From positions 123,318 through 187,317 of the forward strand of contig CAYSDZ010000002.1 in assembly GCA_964429915.1 (NCBI GenBank): a stretch of DNA of 64,000 nt. The letters are read 5' to 3'. Positions within the stretch are counted from its first letter, which is position 1. Every line of letters begins with the position of its first letter. Of the stretch, positions 8,516 to 17,831 are shown in pieces. The position numbers were made by a program, and so were the translations under genes. The DNA is from Alteromonas_F sp964429915. Lineage in GTDB: Bacteria; Pseudomonadota; Gammaproteobacteria; Enterobacterales; Alteromonadaceae. The notes beneath the pieces were generated by a model. It saw nothing but the letters and a program-made list of their open reading frames with translations, did not search any database and was not told the DNA's origin.

Positions 8516-10219
8516 ATGAAAATTCTGTTGATTGACGATGATGTGCTTGACCGTGAAATAATTAAGCGATCGTTAATTGGAACGAGCTATGACCATGATG
8601 TGATAGAAGTGGGAAGCGCAGAGGATGCTATAAGGCTGTTGCAACAAAGTACGTTTGATATTGTGATTGTCGACTACAACATGCCGGTTATGAGCGGTCT
8701 CGATTTCGTGGTTCAGTTTAAAAGTCTACCAGAGGCTTCGCATATTGCTATTGTTGTGGTGAGTAATTCCATTACCGACGACATTATCTTAGGTTGCATA
8801 AACGCCGGTGCGCAAGATTTTTTATTGAAAGAGGAAGTCAGCGGTTCGCGTTTATCCAGAGCGATGCTTCAGGCTACAAGACGCTTTGAACTTGAGCAAA
8901 AACTATTTGAAAGCTATTGTCATGCAAAGCAACTTTCTGAATCCGACAGTTTAACAGGTTTGTACAACCGTCACCATTTTGAGGATTGTTTAAGGGAAGC
9001 GATTTCTGTTAGCGAGAGAACCAAGCATTGTGTCACTGTTTTTCTCATTGATTTAGATCACTTTAAGAAAATCAATGACAGCTTTGGGCACGAAGTGGGA
9101 GATCAATTGCTTAAAATTGTCGCTGAGCGGATCAGCAAAAAACTGAGAATTGGGGAAAAGTTTGCTCGTTTAGGCGGCGATGAATTCGCACTGATCATAG
9201 AAAACGTCGATTCAATCTATCAAGTTAAACCTGTTGCAGATCGTTTACTGAGTATTTTTGCTTTGCCTTTTTTTATTGGTGAGCGAGAAATTCACTGTTC
9301 AGGTAGTATTGGCGTGTCTATTTGTCCGCACAATGGCAATAAAATGGAAGAACTAGTCAAATACGCCGACATTGCGATGTATCGTGCGAAAGCGTCTGGT
9401 AGGAACCAATACTGCGTTTTTGAAGACAATATGCAAAAAGAGTTTTTTCGCAAGTATTTAGTCGAGCGAGCGCTTAGAAAAGCGCTAAAAGAAAACGCCT
9501 TTATTTTACACTTTCAACCTCTTTTGGCGACTAACGATAAACGAATGGTAGGTGTAGAAGCCTTAATTCGCTGGCCTGACCCCGAAATAAACTCGTTTCC
9601 GGATGAGTTCATTCCTATTGCTGAAGAATCGCACATTATTACTGAACTAGGGCGGTGGGTGGTTCAGCATGCGATTGAGCGTTTGGCTGAGCTTAGGGTA
9701 TCCTTGCAACTCGACAACTTGTATATGTCTATTAATCTTTCGTCATTGCAGCTTAGTGATAGCGGTTTAGTGGAGTTTGTTTCTAGAAACTTGCTAGAAA
9801 ACAAGCTCAAACCACGCGACCTTATGCTTGAAATAACAGAAACAGCGCTATTTGCAGAGGAGGCTTCATCTAAAAGTCTCATCTCTCAGTTTCACGAGCT
9901 TGGGTGTAAAATAGCGCTAGATGATTTTGGCACCGGTTATTCGTCTATTTCACATTTGTTGGAGTTTCCTATCGATGTTGTCAAGCTACACAAATCGCTG
10001 ATAGATGGTTCTACGGTAAACAAACGCCACGCGACCATTATGAATGGCTTGTGCAATATGTTGAACGATCTTAATACGATTATTGTTGCAGAGGGCATTG
10101 AGGAGCTCGAACAATTTGCGCTTTGCAAAGCATGCAATGTAAGTATTGTTCAGGGTTATTACTTTTCAAAGCCCCTTCCGGAGAAGGAGCTCATGGCGTT
10201 TGTTAGTGCTAAGGGGTGA
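8516..10219 (+). CDS. REC-GGDEF-EAL response regulator (c-di-GMP synthesis and/or breakdown)
   Basis: A cytoplasmic 567-residue output protein. The receiver (residues 1-120) has Asp53 in VDYNMPVMSG. The GGDEF domain begins with DSLTGLYNRHHF and has an intact GGDEF at 220-224; the inhibitory RxxD site is not conserved (RIGE). The EAL domain has EALIRW at 348-350, INLSS, ITETALF, DDFGTGYSS, VAEGIEE and QGYYFSKPLP, so the metal and catalytic residues for phosphodiesterase activity are present. Both activities are therefore possible and may be switched by receiver phosphorylation. It is the last gene of the signalling cluster; its 3' end overlaps the convergent lipA by 11 bp. Confidence 0.9.
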   Translation: MKILLIDDDVLDREIIKRSLIGTSYDHDVIEVGSAEDAIRLLQQSTFDIVIVDYNMPVMSGLDFVVQFKSLPEASHIAIVVVSNSITDDIILGCINAGAQDFLLKEEVSGSRLSRAMLQATRRFELEQKLFESYCHAKQLSESDSLTGLYNRHHFEDCLREAISVSERTKHCVTVFLIDLDHFKKINDSFGHEVGDQLLKIVAERISKKLRIGEKFARLGGDEFALIIENVDSIYQVKPVADRLLSIFALPFFIGEREIHCSGSIGVSICPHNGNKMEELVKYADIAMYRAKASGRNQYCVFEDNMQKEFFRKYLVERALRKALKENAFILHFQPLLATNDKRMVGVEALIRWPDPEINSFPDEFIPIAEESHIITELGRWVVQHAIERLAELRVSLQLDNLYMSINLSSLQLSDSGLVEFVSRNLLENKLKPRDLMLEITETALFAEEASSKSLISQFHELGCKIALDDFGTGYSSISHLLEFPIDVVKLHKSLIDGSTVNKRHATIMNGLCNMLNDLNTIIVAEGIEELEQFALCKACNVSIVQGYYFSKPLPEKELMAFVSAKG

Positions 10220-11183
10220 ATTTTCCAACGTCTTCACCTGCTGCTTGTTTATCAGCATGATAGCTGGAACGCACCATGGGGCCGCACGCAGCGTGACTAA
10301 ATCCAATTTCTTTAGCCAATGCGTCTAACTCGTTAAATTCATCAGGATGCACGTAGCGTTTTACAGGATAATGATGCCGGCTAGGTTGTAAATACTGGCC
10401 AAGGGTCAACATGTTTACATTATGTGCTCGTAAATCCCTCAGCACTTCAGCAATTTCGTCTTTAGTTTCGCCCATCCCCATCATTAAACCAGACTTTGTG
10501 GGAATGTTGGGGTGTAGTGCTTTAAACTTTTTCAACAAATCCAAGGACCATTGATAGTTCGCACCGGGTCGACATTCTCTGTATAAACGCGGTATGGTTT
10601 CTAAATTGTGGTTGAATACATCGGGAGGACAGGTGGTTAAAATGTCTAATGCGCGGTCCATTCTGCCTCGGAAGTCGGGTACAAGTACTTCAATAGTGGT
10701 AGACGGACTGTGTTCGCGTATAGCACTGATACAATCAACAAAGTGCTGAGCGCCACCGTCTCGCAAGTCGTCACGGTCAACCGAGGTGATCACAACATAG
10801 CGAAGATTCATTTCTTTGATGGTTTTCGCAAGCTTTTCAGGCTCTTCAGCACTAGGTGGTAGCGGTTTGCCATGGGCCACATCACAAAACGGGCAGCGAC
10901 GTGTACATATATCGCCAAGGATCATAAAGGTCGCTGTACCATGATTAAAGCACTCGGCTAAATTGGGACAGCTTGCTTCTTCACAAACAGAATGAAGTTT
11001 GTTTTTTCTCAGCGTTTGCTTGATATGATCGATTTTATCTGTGGTGCGAGGAAGCTTGATTTTTATCCATTCAGGCTTACGAAGCATTTCCTCTTTTTCA
11101 GTAGGAATAATAGTGATGGGAATATGTTTAACTTTTTCATCATCGCGCAGTTTTACGCCTGCTTGGGGTCTAACACTATTCAT
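10209..11183 (-). CDS. lipA: Lipoyl synthase
   Basis: Radical SAM enzyme that inserts two sulphur atoms into protein-bound octanoate. The 324-residue product has the auxiliary cluster cysteines in CEEASCPNLAEC and the radical-SAM cysteines in CTRRCPFCDVAHG, followed by the conserved VDRDDL and a C-terminal RSSYHA. The ATG at 11183 is chosen because AGAAGG sits 6-7 bp upstream and it overlaps the lipB stop by 8 bp; an in-frame upstream start would lengthen the protein inside lipB. It forms an operon with lipB, ybeD and dacA. Confidence 0.95.
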   Translation of the reverse strand: MNSVRPQAGVKLRDDEKVKHIPITIIPTEKEEMLRKPEWIKIKLPRTTDKIDHIKQTLRKNKLHSVCEEASCPNLAECFNHGTATFMILGDICTRRCPFCDVAHGKPLPPSAEEPEKLAKTIKEMNLRYVVITSVDRDDLRDGGAQHFVDCISAIREHSPSTTIEVLVPDFRGRMDRALDILTTCPPDVFNHNLETIPRLYRECRPGANYQWSLDLLKKFKALHPNIPTKSGLMMGMGETKDEIAEVLRDLRAHNVNMLTLGQYLQPSRHHYPVKRYVHPDEFNELDALAKEIGFSHAACGPMVRSSYHADKQAAGEDVGKFTP

Positions 11184-11814
11184 CAAAACCTTCTCGTTTA
11201 ACTGTATTTTCAATATTCAATAGCGTTTGCAAATGAGCGATTAACTTTTCACCTGCATCTGCCACATTTAAAGGACCACCTAGGGTTTCGCTGTTCACCA
11301 TTTGCATACTCGCATAACCACAGGGGTTGATGCGCTTAAACGGTGATAAGTCCATGTTAACATTGAGAGCTAGCCCATGGAATGAACACCCTTTTCTTAT
11401 ACGTAAACCTATTGAACATAGTTTTTGATTGTCTACGTATACACCGGGCGCATCAGGACGAGGGTAGGCTTCTACACCATAATCGTTCATAACATTGACT
11501 ACTGTCTGCTCCAATAGTGTTACGAGTTGGCGAACACCCATTTTGCTACGTTTAATATTCAGCAAAACATACAATACTTGCTGTCCTGGGCCGTGATAAG
11601 TAACCTGTCCACCTCTATCGACCTGTACAACGGGAATATCCCCTGCTGCAAGAATATGCTCAGCTTTTCCTGCCTGACCTTGCGTGAATACAGGATCATG
11701 CTCGACAAGCCATATTTCGTCCGGAGTGTCAGCGTTTCGATTATCGGTAAAAGCCTGCATAGCATGCCATGTGGGCTCATAACTGCACCGACCCAATTGG
11801 CGTATGATCAACAA
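11176..11814 (-). CDS. lipB: Octanoyl-[acyl-carrier-protein]:protein N-octanoyltransferase
   Basis: Transfers octanoate from ACP to apo-lipoyl domains, the step before LipA. The 212-residue protein shows WLVEHDPVFTQGQAG, the signature RGGQVTYHGPGQ, the catalytic lysine in KLCSIGLRIRKG and the catalytic cysteine in INPCGYASM. The start appears to be TTG at 11812-11814, one base after the ybeD stop; no ATG occurs at the right place and the N-terminus LIIRQLG aligns with enteric LipB. It overlaps lipA by 8 bp. Confidence 0.94.
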   Translation of the reverse strand: MLIIRQLGRCSYEPTWHAMQAFTDNRNADTPDEIWLVEHDPVFTQGQAGKAEHILAAGDIPVVQVDRGGQVTYHGPGQQVLYVLLNIKRSKMGVRQLVTLLEQTVVNVMNDYGVEAYPRPDAPGVYVDNQKLCSIGLRIRKGCSFHGLALNVNMDLSPFKRINPCGYASMQMVNSETLGGPLNVADAGEKLIAHLQTLLNIENTVKREGFDE

Positions 11815-11815
11815 G

Positions 11816-12079
11816 CTAAAGAACCACTCGAACCAAATCTAACTTAGACAATTCCGTGTATATTGTCTCCATTTGCTCTTTACTGCTAACACGAACACTA
11901 ATTGAAAGAGACTGGTAATTGCCTTTTTTACTTGGCTTTATCGTAGGAGAATAATCGCCCGGCACGATTTCCTGAAGTCGAGAAATAACGTGATCAGGTA
12001 AATCGTCATGAGCCACACCCATTACTTTAAATGTCTGGTTAGTGGGAAAGTCCAGTAATTCATCAAATTTGGTATCCAC
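11816..12079 (-). CDS. ybeD: YbeD-like DUF493 protein
   Basis: An 87-residue small alpha/beta protein of the DUF493 family, which has a regulatory ACT-like fold; its role is not established but it is nearly always located between dacA and lipB, as here. Conserved features include the FPxxQTFKVMG-like start (DFPTNQTFKVMG) and the closing segment LSKLDLVRVVL. Translation begins at GTG (12077-12079) with AGGA about 8 bp upstream. Confidence 0.9.
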   Translation of the reverse strand: MDTKFDELLDFPTNQTFKVMGVAHDDLPDHVISRLQEIVPGDYSPTIKPSKKGNYQSLSISVRVSSKEQMETIYTELSKLDLVRVVL

Positions 12080-12117
12080 AATTACATCCTGCGAAACTTA
12101 AAACTCAAAATTATACA

Positions 12118-13302
12118 TTACTCGTCGGTGAGCCCCAATTGTAAAAGAATGTAGTCTTTTGCTCGACTGAAGAAACCGCCTTCATTCACTTCGTGCAAAG
12201 TGACTAAAGGGTAGGAAGCAACATCTTGACCTTCTAGCTGCAAATAAAGCGTTCCTACTACTTCACCTTTGGCAAGCGGGGCTTCTAAACGTTTATTAAG
12301 CTCAAAGTTAGCTTGTAGGTTTTTTGCTTGTCCGCGAGGTATGGTGATGGGTGTAGACTGATTAATACCAAGGTCAACGGTTTCCCGATCACCCATAAAA
12401 ATGCGATGAGCCACAAAGCTTTCGCCTGCCTGGTAGGGTGAAATCGTTTCGAAAAAACGGAATCCGTAGCGAAGTAGCTTCTTGTTTTCTACTTTTCGCG
12501 CTCTTTCGCTTTCTGTTCCCATTACCACGCTCACTAATCGCATGTCGCTTTGTTTGGCAGAGGTAATAAGGCTGTAACCTGCATCTGAAGTATGGCCCGT
12601 TTTAATGCCATCAACATTCAGACTTTGGTCCCACAACAGGCTGTTGCGATTATATTGCTTAATTCCGTTATAGGTAAATTCTTTTTCGCTGTAAATGGCG
12701 TACATTTCAGGCACTTCGTTGATTAACGCGCGCGATAATGTAGCCATATCACGAGGCGATGTATAGTGCTCGGGATCTTGCAACCCATGGCTGTTGACAA
12801 AGTGACTTGCAGTCATTCCAAGTTGAGCCGCGTAAGCGTTCATCATACTGGCAAAGGCGGCTTCAGAACCAGCGACGTGCTCTGCCATAGCCACGCAAGC
12901 ATCATTTCCTGATTGCACAACAATACCGCGAAGTAAGTCTTTTACAGAAACTTGCGTGCCTACCTCAATAAACATTTTTGAGGATTCGGGGAAATTTTTG
13001 GCCCACGCATTTTCAGACACGGTCACCACGTCGTCGATACTGATATTACCTGCTTCAATTTCCTTTCCAATAACATAAACGGTCATGATTTTAGTAAGGC
13101 TAGCTGGATAAATTTGCATATCTTCGTTCTGGCTAGCAATGATATGCCCAGTTGTATGGTCCATCAATACAAAGCCTTTTGCCGCAACAGAGGGAGCAGG
13201 AGGAACAACAACCGCTGCAAAAACAGAGCGCGTAAATAGGAGGATAAGTGCGCACAGGAAAAAGTTTTTAACAAGATTAAGGGAGTTCGTTCGCTTTGCC
13301 AT
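12118..13302 (-). CDS. dacA: D-alanyl-D-alanine carboxypeptidase (PBP5/6 type)
   Basis: Periplasmic penicillin-binding protein that trims the terminal D-Ala from peptidoglycan pentapeptides. The 394-residue product has an N-terminal signal peptide (hydrophobic FFLCALILLF, cleavage near VFA-AV), the catalytic SLTK at 68-71, SGN in VVQSGNDACVAM, and the KTG triad in DGIKTGHTSD. The C-terminal domain after ~290 ends in an amphipathic helix (FFSRAKDYILLQLG), which anchors PBP5 to the inner membrane. It precedes ybeD-lipB-lipA; a 128-bp gap to rlpA may hold its promoter. Confidence 0.95.
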   Translation of the reverse strand: MAKRTNSLNLVKNFFLCALILLFTRSVFAAVVVPPAPSVAAKGFVLMDHTTGHIIASQNEDMQIYPASLTKIMTVYVIGKEIEAGNISIDDVVTVSENAWAKNFPESSKMFIEVGTQVSVKDLLRGIVVQSGNDACVAMAEHVAGSEAAFASMMNAYAAQLGMTASHFVNSHGLQDPEHYTSPRDMATLSRALINEVPEMYAIYSEKEFTYNGIKQYNRNSLLWDQSLNVDGIKTGHTSDAGYSLITSAKQSDMRLVSVVMGTESERARKVENKKLLRYGFRFFETISPYQAGESFVAHRIFMGDRETVDLGINQSTPITIPRGQAKNLQANFELNKRLEAPLAKGEVVGTLYLQLEGQDVASYPLVTLHEVNEGGFFSRAKDYILLQLGLTDE

Positions 13303-13430
13303 CGTATTTCCGTTTATGATTGTGTTGTGTATCTGCTGAGTTGGGAAAGTGTCGCGAATGTTACCTTAACGCGCTTCGAAGCACTACCCCGTGTTAGCTA
13401 GATTCGACGGCAATTGAGCTAAAAAGTTTC

Positions 13431-14303
13431 TTATTCACTAATAATATATGCGTTGGGATAGCCATTATCTTTTACTTCTTCAAGTAAACGCTCGGCGTGG
13501 TCTTTTTTTTCAAATGGGCCAAGGTGCAGTTTGTGAACCCCAGAATGACTACTAGGATTTGCTTGAACTTGATAGAGGGAAGCAATCACTCTTGCTAAGC
13601 GTTTTATTTTTGCTTTGTCTGATGAAGCAAAGACTTGGATAAACCATTGTTTATTATTACTAGAGGAACTCTCATTGGGCGTATCAACATCATCTATGCC
13701 CATGTACTGAGAAAAAGTGAGTGTTGGCCCCTTACCAACGGTATAAAGGTTATCTTCGCTCACATGAATGACTTCTATTTTTACTTTTGATACACCGTTA
13801 TCGTAAGTTCCTATTTTTTTAGCGGCTGCAAAAGAGAGGTCAATAATTCGGTTTCCGTGAAACGGGCCTCGGTCGTTTACTCTCACAATGACGGTTTTAT
13901 TATTGGCTAAGTTGGTCACTTTTACATAGCTTGGCAGGGGAAGCGTTTTATGTGCTGCCGTCATGGCAAACATATCGTAAACTTCTCCGTTTGAGGTAAG
14001 GTGACCGTGAAATTTTTGACCGTACCATGATGCCTCGCCAATGGCTTCATAACCCTTTCCAGTAAAAAGTGGAAGATAGCTTTTTCCTAAGACCGTATAC
14101 GGTTTTGAATTTAAAGTGCGATAGGGTTCGTATCTAGGTGTTGCATTTTTTGCAAAATCTTTATCGCTGTACTGCTGACTGTTTACAGGTGCAGAATCGA
14201 TATGCTGCTTGTATCGGCCAGTTTGTTCAGTAGGTAAAAGAGAGCATCCGCACAACACAATGCCGAATAGAATAAAATGATAACTTCTACGCACGACGCT
14301 CAT
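13431..14303 (-). CDS. rlpA: RlpA family septal-ring lipoprotein
   Basis: Outer-membrane-linked lipoprotein; characterised RlpA proteins are lytic transglycosylases acting on denuded glycan. The 290-residue protein has a lipobox (IVLCGC) after a hydrophobic signal, a double-psi beta-barrel domain (GEASWYGQKFHG, MTAAHKTLPLPS, VNDRGPFHGNRIIDLS) with the expected Glu, His and Asp, and a C-terminal SPOR domain (KQWFIQVFASSD to HLGPFEKKDHAERLL) that would bind denuded septal peptidoglycan. It follows rodA by 27 bp in the cell-shape operon. Confidence 0.93.
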   Translation of the reverse strand: MSVVRRSYHFILFGIVLCGCSLLPTEQTGRYKQHIDSAPVNSQQYSDKDFAKNATPRYEPYRTLNSKPYTVLGKSYLPLFTGKGYEAIGEASWYGQKFHGHLTSNGEVYDMFAMTAAHKTLPLPSYVKVTNLANNKTVIVRVNDRGPFHGNRIIDLSFAAAKKIGTYDNGVSKVKIEVIHVSEDNLYTVGKGPTLTFSQYMGIDDVDTPNESSSSNNKQWFIQVFASSDKAKIKRLARVIASLYQVQANPSSHSGVHKLHLGPFEKKDHAERLLEEVKDNGYPNAYIISE

Positions 14304-14330
14304 TTGATTTTACTTCTTTTTTATTTTGCT

Positions 14331-15419
14331 TTATCTGGATAGTAAACGCTTTTGGGTGCTAATCGACATAATAATACCAAAACCTGCTAGCAAGGTTACC
14401 ATAGACGTCCCCCCATAGCTGATTAATGGAAGAGGCACACCAACCACTGGCAACATGCCTGAAACCATGCCGATATTCACAAACACGTAAACGAAAAAGG
14501 TTAAAGTAATGCTTCCTGCAAGTAATTTGCTGTAAGCATCTTGAGCACGGATCGCAATGTATAGCCCGCGCGCGACAATAGCAAGATATAGGATTAACAG
14601 CAGTAAAACGCCAATCAAACCAAACTCTTCACTGAAAACCGCAAAAATAAAATCGGTGTGTCTTTCCGGTAAAAATTCTAACTGGCTTTGTGTGCCTTGA
14701 AGCCAGCCTTTTCCTTGCAAACCACCTGAGCCAATGGCGATTTTAGATTGAATAATATGATAACCCGCACCTAGCGGGTCGCTTTCCGGTGTTAAAAACG
14801 TTAGTACTCGTTGCTTTTGATAGTCTTCCATAAGGAAAAACCACATGACTGGCAAAAAACTGCCTAAAAGTATGCCGACATAGAGGATTAATCGCCATCG
14901 CATACCGGCTAAAAATAAAGCAAAAATTCCACTACTAGCAATAAGCAGTGATGTACCTAGATCGGGTTGTTTGGCAATCAGAACAGTAGGTAAACAAACC
15001 AGTAAAAAACCGATGGCAATGTGCTTTGTTTTTGGTGGTAAATCAAACTTACTGATATACCACGCTACCATCATGGGCACGGCTAACTTCATAATTTCTG
15101 ACGGTTGAAATCTTACTACTTGAAGGTCTAACCACCGCTGTGCGCCTTTGCTTGCTTCACCAAAAAACAACACGGCAAGCAGCATGGCTACGCCTAAAAT
15201 GAAAGCATAGGTCGAAATACGTCGATAAAAAGAGGGAGACACTTGCGCTAAAATAAACATACCAAAAAGGGCGATACCTAATCGGGTGATTTGCCGTTGT
15301 ATGAGTCCGATGTCTTGTCCACCCGCGGAATATATAGTGACTAAACCTACTGACATCAAAACTAATAACCCCAGTAGTAACCAAGGATCTAGATGTAATG
15401 CGTTAAAAAACTTCCTCAT
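14331..15419 (-). CDS. rodA: Rod-shape peptidoglycan glycosyltransferase RodA
   Basis: SEDS-family membrane enzyme that polymerises lipid II for cell elongation with PBP2. The 362-residue protein has about ten hydrophobic segments, the conserved EFLPERHTDFIFAVFSEEFG loop containing the essential Asp, and the C-terminal LPLISYGGTSM signature. Its ATG overlaps the mrdA stop by 4 bp, so its synthesis is coupled to its partner transpeptidase. Confidence 0.95.
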   Translation of the reverse strand: MRKFFNALHLDPWLLLGLLVLMSVGLVTIYSAGGQDIGLIQRQITRLGIALFGMFILAQVSPSFYRRISTYAFILGVAMLLAVLFFGEASKGAQRWLDLQVVRFQPSEIMKLAVPMMVAWYISKFDLPPKTKHIAIGFLLVCLPTVLIAKQPDLGTSLLIASSGIFALFLAGMRWRLILYVGILLGSFLPVMWFFLMEDYQKQRVLTFLTPESDPLGAGYHIIQSKIAIGSGGLQGKGWLQGTQSQLEFLPERHTDFIFAVFSEEFGLIGVLLLLILYLAIVARGLYIAIRAQDAYSKLLAGSITLTFFVYVFVNIGMVSGMLPVVGVPLPLISYGGTSMVTLLAGFGIIMSISTQKRLLSR

Positions 15420-17335
15420 TCTTTAGTGAACTCCAGTACGGCTTCTTTTTCTTCTTCTGAATACACGTGCTCTTCGGGCAAAGGATATAATTCAAAAAAG
15501 TAATCCATCATTTTACGCGCAATGGGGGCTGCATTGCTGCTTCCGCCTCCGGCATTCTCTAGAACAACGACAATGGAAATGCGCGGCGCTTTGTAGGGAG
15601 CAAAACCAACGTACATCGCATTGTCTTTCAAGTGGTCTGCCACCTTATCGGCATCGTATTTTTCATCTTGTGCGACACTAAATAATTGTGCCGTACCGGT
15701 TTTTCCAGCTGAAACATAAGGCGCGGATCTAAACGCTCGAAATGCAGTACCGTGTTCGCGATTTACCACGCCGTACATAGCATCCAGTACGGTTTCCCAA
15801 TGGGTTTTATTTTTTATGTCAATGGGGCGCAGTGTTTTTGGTTCATCAATGATATCTTGGTTTCCAATCCGTTTTCCGCGGATCAATTGTGGAATATGCC
15901 GTGTACCAAAGTTAATAAGCGCGTTTTGAGCTTGTGCTAACTGTACCGGTGTCGCGGTCCAAAAGCTTTGACCTATTCCTACGGGGATTGTGTCACCAAT
16001 ATACCAAGGTTCGTTAAAGCGAGCGCGCTTCCACCCTCTACTAGGCATATTCGCATCCGACTCTTCAAACAAATCGATCCCAGTGAAATCGCCAAACCCA
16101 AACTCCATCATATAGCTGCTTATTTTATCTATACCGGTTCGATAGGCGAGGTCGTAGTAATACGTATCACAGGAGACTTCTATGGCCTTCGTCAAATTTA
16201 CCTTACCATGTCCCCATTTTTTCCAATCTCTCCATACATGATTGACATTGGGTAAGCGGTATCGTCCACCGTCTCTTATTTCGTCGTCAACCGTTACAAT
16301 ATTCTGTTCCAAGCCAAGCAAGCCAAGTAGGGGTTTTACCGTTGATGCAGGCGGATATTGGCCTTGCGTTGCGCGATTGATTAAAGGGCGACTGCTTGAA
16401 TTGAGTAAGGCAGAATAATTTTTTGAGCTAATTCCATGAACAAATAAGTTGGGGTCGTAGCTTGGATTAGAGTAGAGCGTCAGCAGGCCGCCCGTTTGCG
16501 TGTCACTGATCACAATCGTACCTCTTTGCTCACCTAATAGTTCAGCCGCTTTCTCGTGCAAGCGCACGTCGATATTTAAAATAATATCTTGGCCGGGAGT
16601 TGGTGGGTCGACATCCAAAACGCGAATGATTCTGCTGGCACTATTTACTTCAACTTGCTGATAGCCGACTTTTCCATGCAATAGATCTTCGTGAAAGCGC
16701 TCAACACCTAACTTTCCAATGTCAAAGGTGGCGGCATAGTTTTCTTCTTGTCCTGCTTCTTCTAGCTTCTGCAAGTCTTTTTTGTTTATTTTTGCTACGT
16801 AGCCCAAGGCATGGGTCAATAGCTCTTTGTAAGGATAATAGCGAGATAGGCGAGCCTCTACAGATACACCGGGAAAACGGTGTTTATTGGCCGAAAAAAT
16901 AGCGACGTCTTGCTCATTTAACTGAGATTTAACAGTGACAGGCTTGAATCTTCGTTGTCGTTTTCGCTCGCGCTGAAAACGTTTTATTTCATCGTCACTG
17001 ATCGCCAATAAGTCTTGCAGTTGTGTCAGTGTCTCTTCGATGTCTGCCGTTTCTTCCGGAATGAGCTCTAGACTAAAAACAGGGCGATTTTCGGCAAGGA
17101 TGATACCGTTTCTGTCGTAAATGAGGCCGCGGTTAGGTGCAACAGGAACTACCTTTATCCTATTTGTATTAGAACGAGTTTGAAAAGCGTCATGTTTTTC
17201 AATCTGTAATACATACAGATTACTTATCATCGCTGCCAAAATCACCAGTACCCCGAGAAAGGCAAAAAAGGCGCGACGGGTGACCAAGTTTGCTTCAGCA
17301 GTATGGTCTCTTATCGTTTGTTTTTTGATGGGCAT
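15416..17335 (-). CDS. mrdA: Penicillin-binding protein 2 (elongation transpeptidase)
   Basis: Class B PBP that cross-links peptidoglycan during lateral wall growth. Residues ~23-45 form a single membrane anchor (AFFAFLGVLVILAAM). The pedestal domain has NRGLIYDRNG, and the transpeptidase domain contains PPASTVKPL (S-x-x-K), SCDTYYYDLA (S-x-N-like SCD) and SAGKTGTAQ (KTG). The ATG at 17335 lies 3 bp after the rlmH stop with GGGAAT upstream; a TTG one codon earlier is also in frame. Length (639 residues) fits the family. Confidence 0.95.
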   Translation of the reverse strand: MPIKKQTIRDHTAEANLVTRRAFFAFLGVLVILAAMISNLYVLQIEKHDAFQTRSNTNRIKVVPVAPNRGLIYDRNGIILAENRPVFSLELIPEETADIEETLTQLQDLLAISDDEIKRFQRERKRQRRFKPVTVKSQLNEQDVAIFSANKHRFPGVSVEARLSRYYPYKELLTHALGYVAKINKKDLQKLEEAGQEENYAATFDIGKLGVERFHEDLLHGKVGYQQVEVNSASRIIRVLDVDPPTPGQDIILNIDVRLHEKAAELLGEQRGTIVISDTQTGGLLTLYSNPSYDPNLFVHGISSKNYSALLNSSSRPLINRATQGQYPPASTVKPLLGLLGLEQNIVTVDDEIRDGGRYRLPNVNHVWRDWKKWGHGKVNLTKAIEVSCDTYYYDLAYRTGIDKISSYMMEFGFGDFTGIDLFEESDANMPSRGWKRARFNEPWYIGDTIPVGIGQSFWTATPVQLAQAQNALINFGTRHIPQLIRGKRIGNQDIIDEPKTLRPIDIKNKTHWETVLDAMYGVVNREHGTAFRAFRSAPYVSAGKTGTAQLFSVAQDEKYDADKVADHLKDNAMYVGFAPYKAPRISIVVVLENAGGGSSNAAPIARKMMDYFFELYPLPEEHVYSEEEKEAVLEFTKE

Positions 17336-17338
17336 CAA

Positions 17339-17809
17339 TTATTCCCGGTGGTAGGGATGATTCTGAGTAACAGACCACGCTCTATAAAGACTTTCCGCCA
17401 CCAAAATTCTTACCAAGGGATGAGGAAGTGTTAAATTAGATAGCGACCAGCGTTGATCTGCTGCGGCTAAGCAATCACTAGATAAGCCTTCTGGCCCTCC
17501 AATTAGCAATGCAACATCTCGACCATCCATTTTCCAATTATCGAGTTGCTCTGCAAGTTGAGGGGTGCTCCACGGTTTTCCTAACACTTCAAGCGTTACG
17601 ACGCGCTTTCCATTTCCTACTGCATTGAGCAGCGCATCGCCTTCTAATTGTTTGATACGCGCTAAATCTGCATTTTTTGAACGCTTGGACGGGGCGATTT
17701 CTTTAAAGGTGACCGGCATATCGTTAGGAAAACGTTTGATAAAGGTATTTACCCCTTGTTCTACCCATGTTGGCATTTTATTGCCTACTGCGAAAATCGT
17801 AATCTTCAT
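17339..17809 (-). CDS. rlmH: 23S rRNA (pseudouridine1915-N3)-methyltransferase
   Basis: Methylates pseudouridine 1915 in helix 69 of 23S rRNA after 70S assembly. The 156-residue SPOUT protein has LLIGGPEGLS (SAM-binding knot), SLSNLTLPHPLVRILVAESLYRA interrupted at the family's TLPH motif, and the basic C-terminus NHPYHRE. It is the usual neighbour of rsfS and mrdA; three bases separate it from the mrdA ATG. Confidence 0.96.
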   Translation of the reverse strand: MKITIFAVGNKMPTWVEQGVNTFIKRFPNDMPVTFKEIAPSKRSKNADLARIKQLEGDALLNAVGNGKRVVTLEVLGKPWSTPQLAEQLDNWKMDGRDVALLIGGPEGLSSDCLAAADQRWSLSNLTLPHPLVRILVAESLYRAWSVTQNHPYHRE

Positions 17810-17831
17810 GCAATAACTCTAAGGCTGGCAA

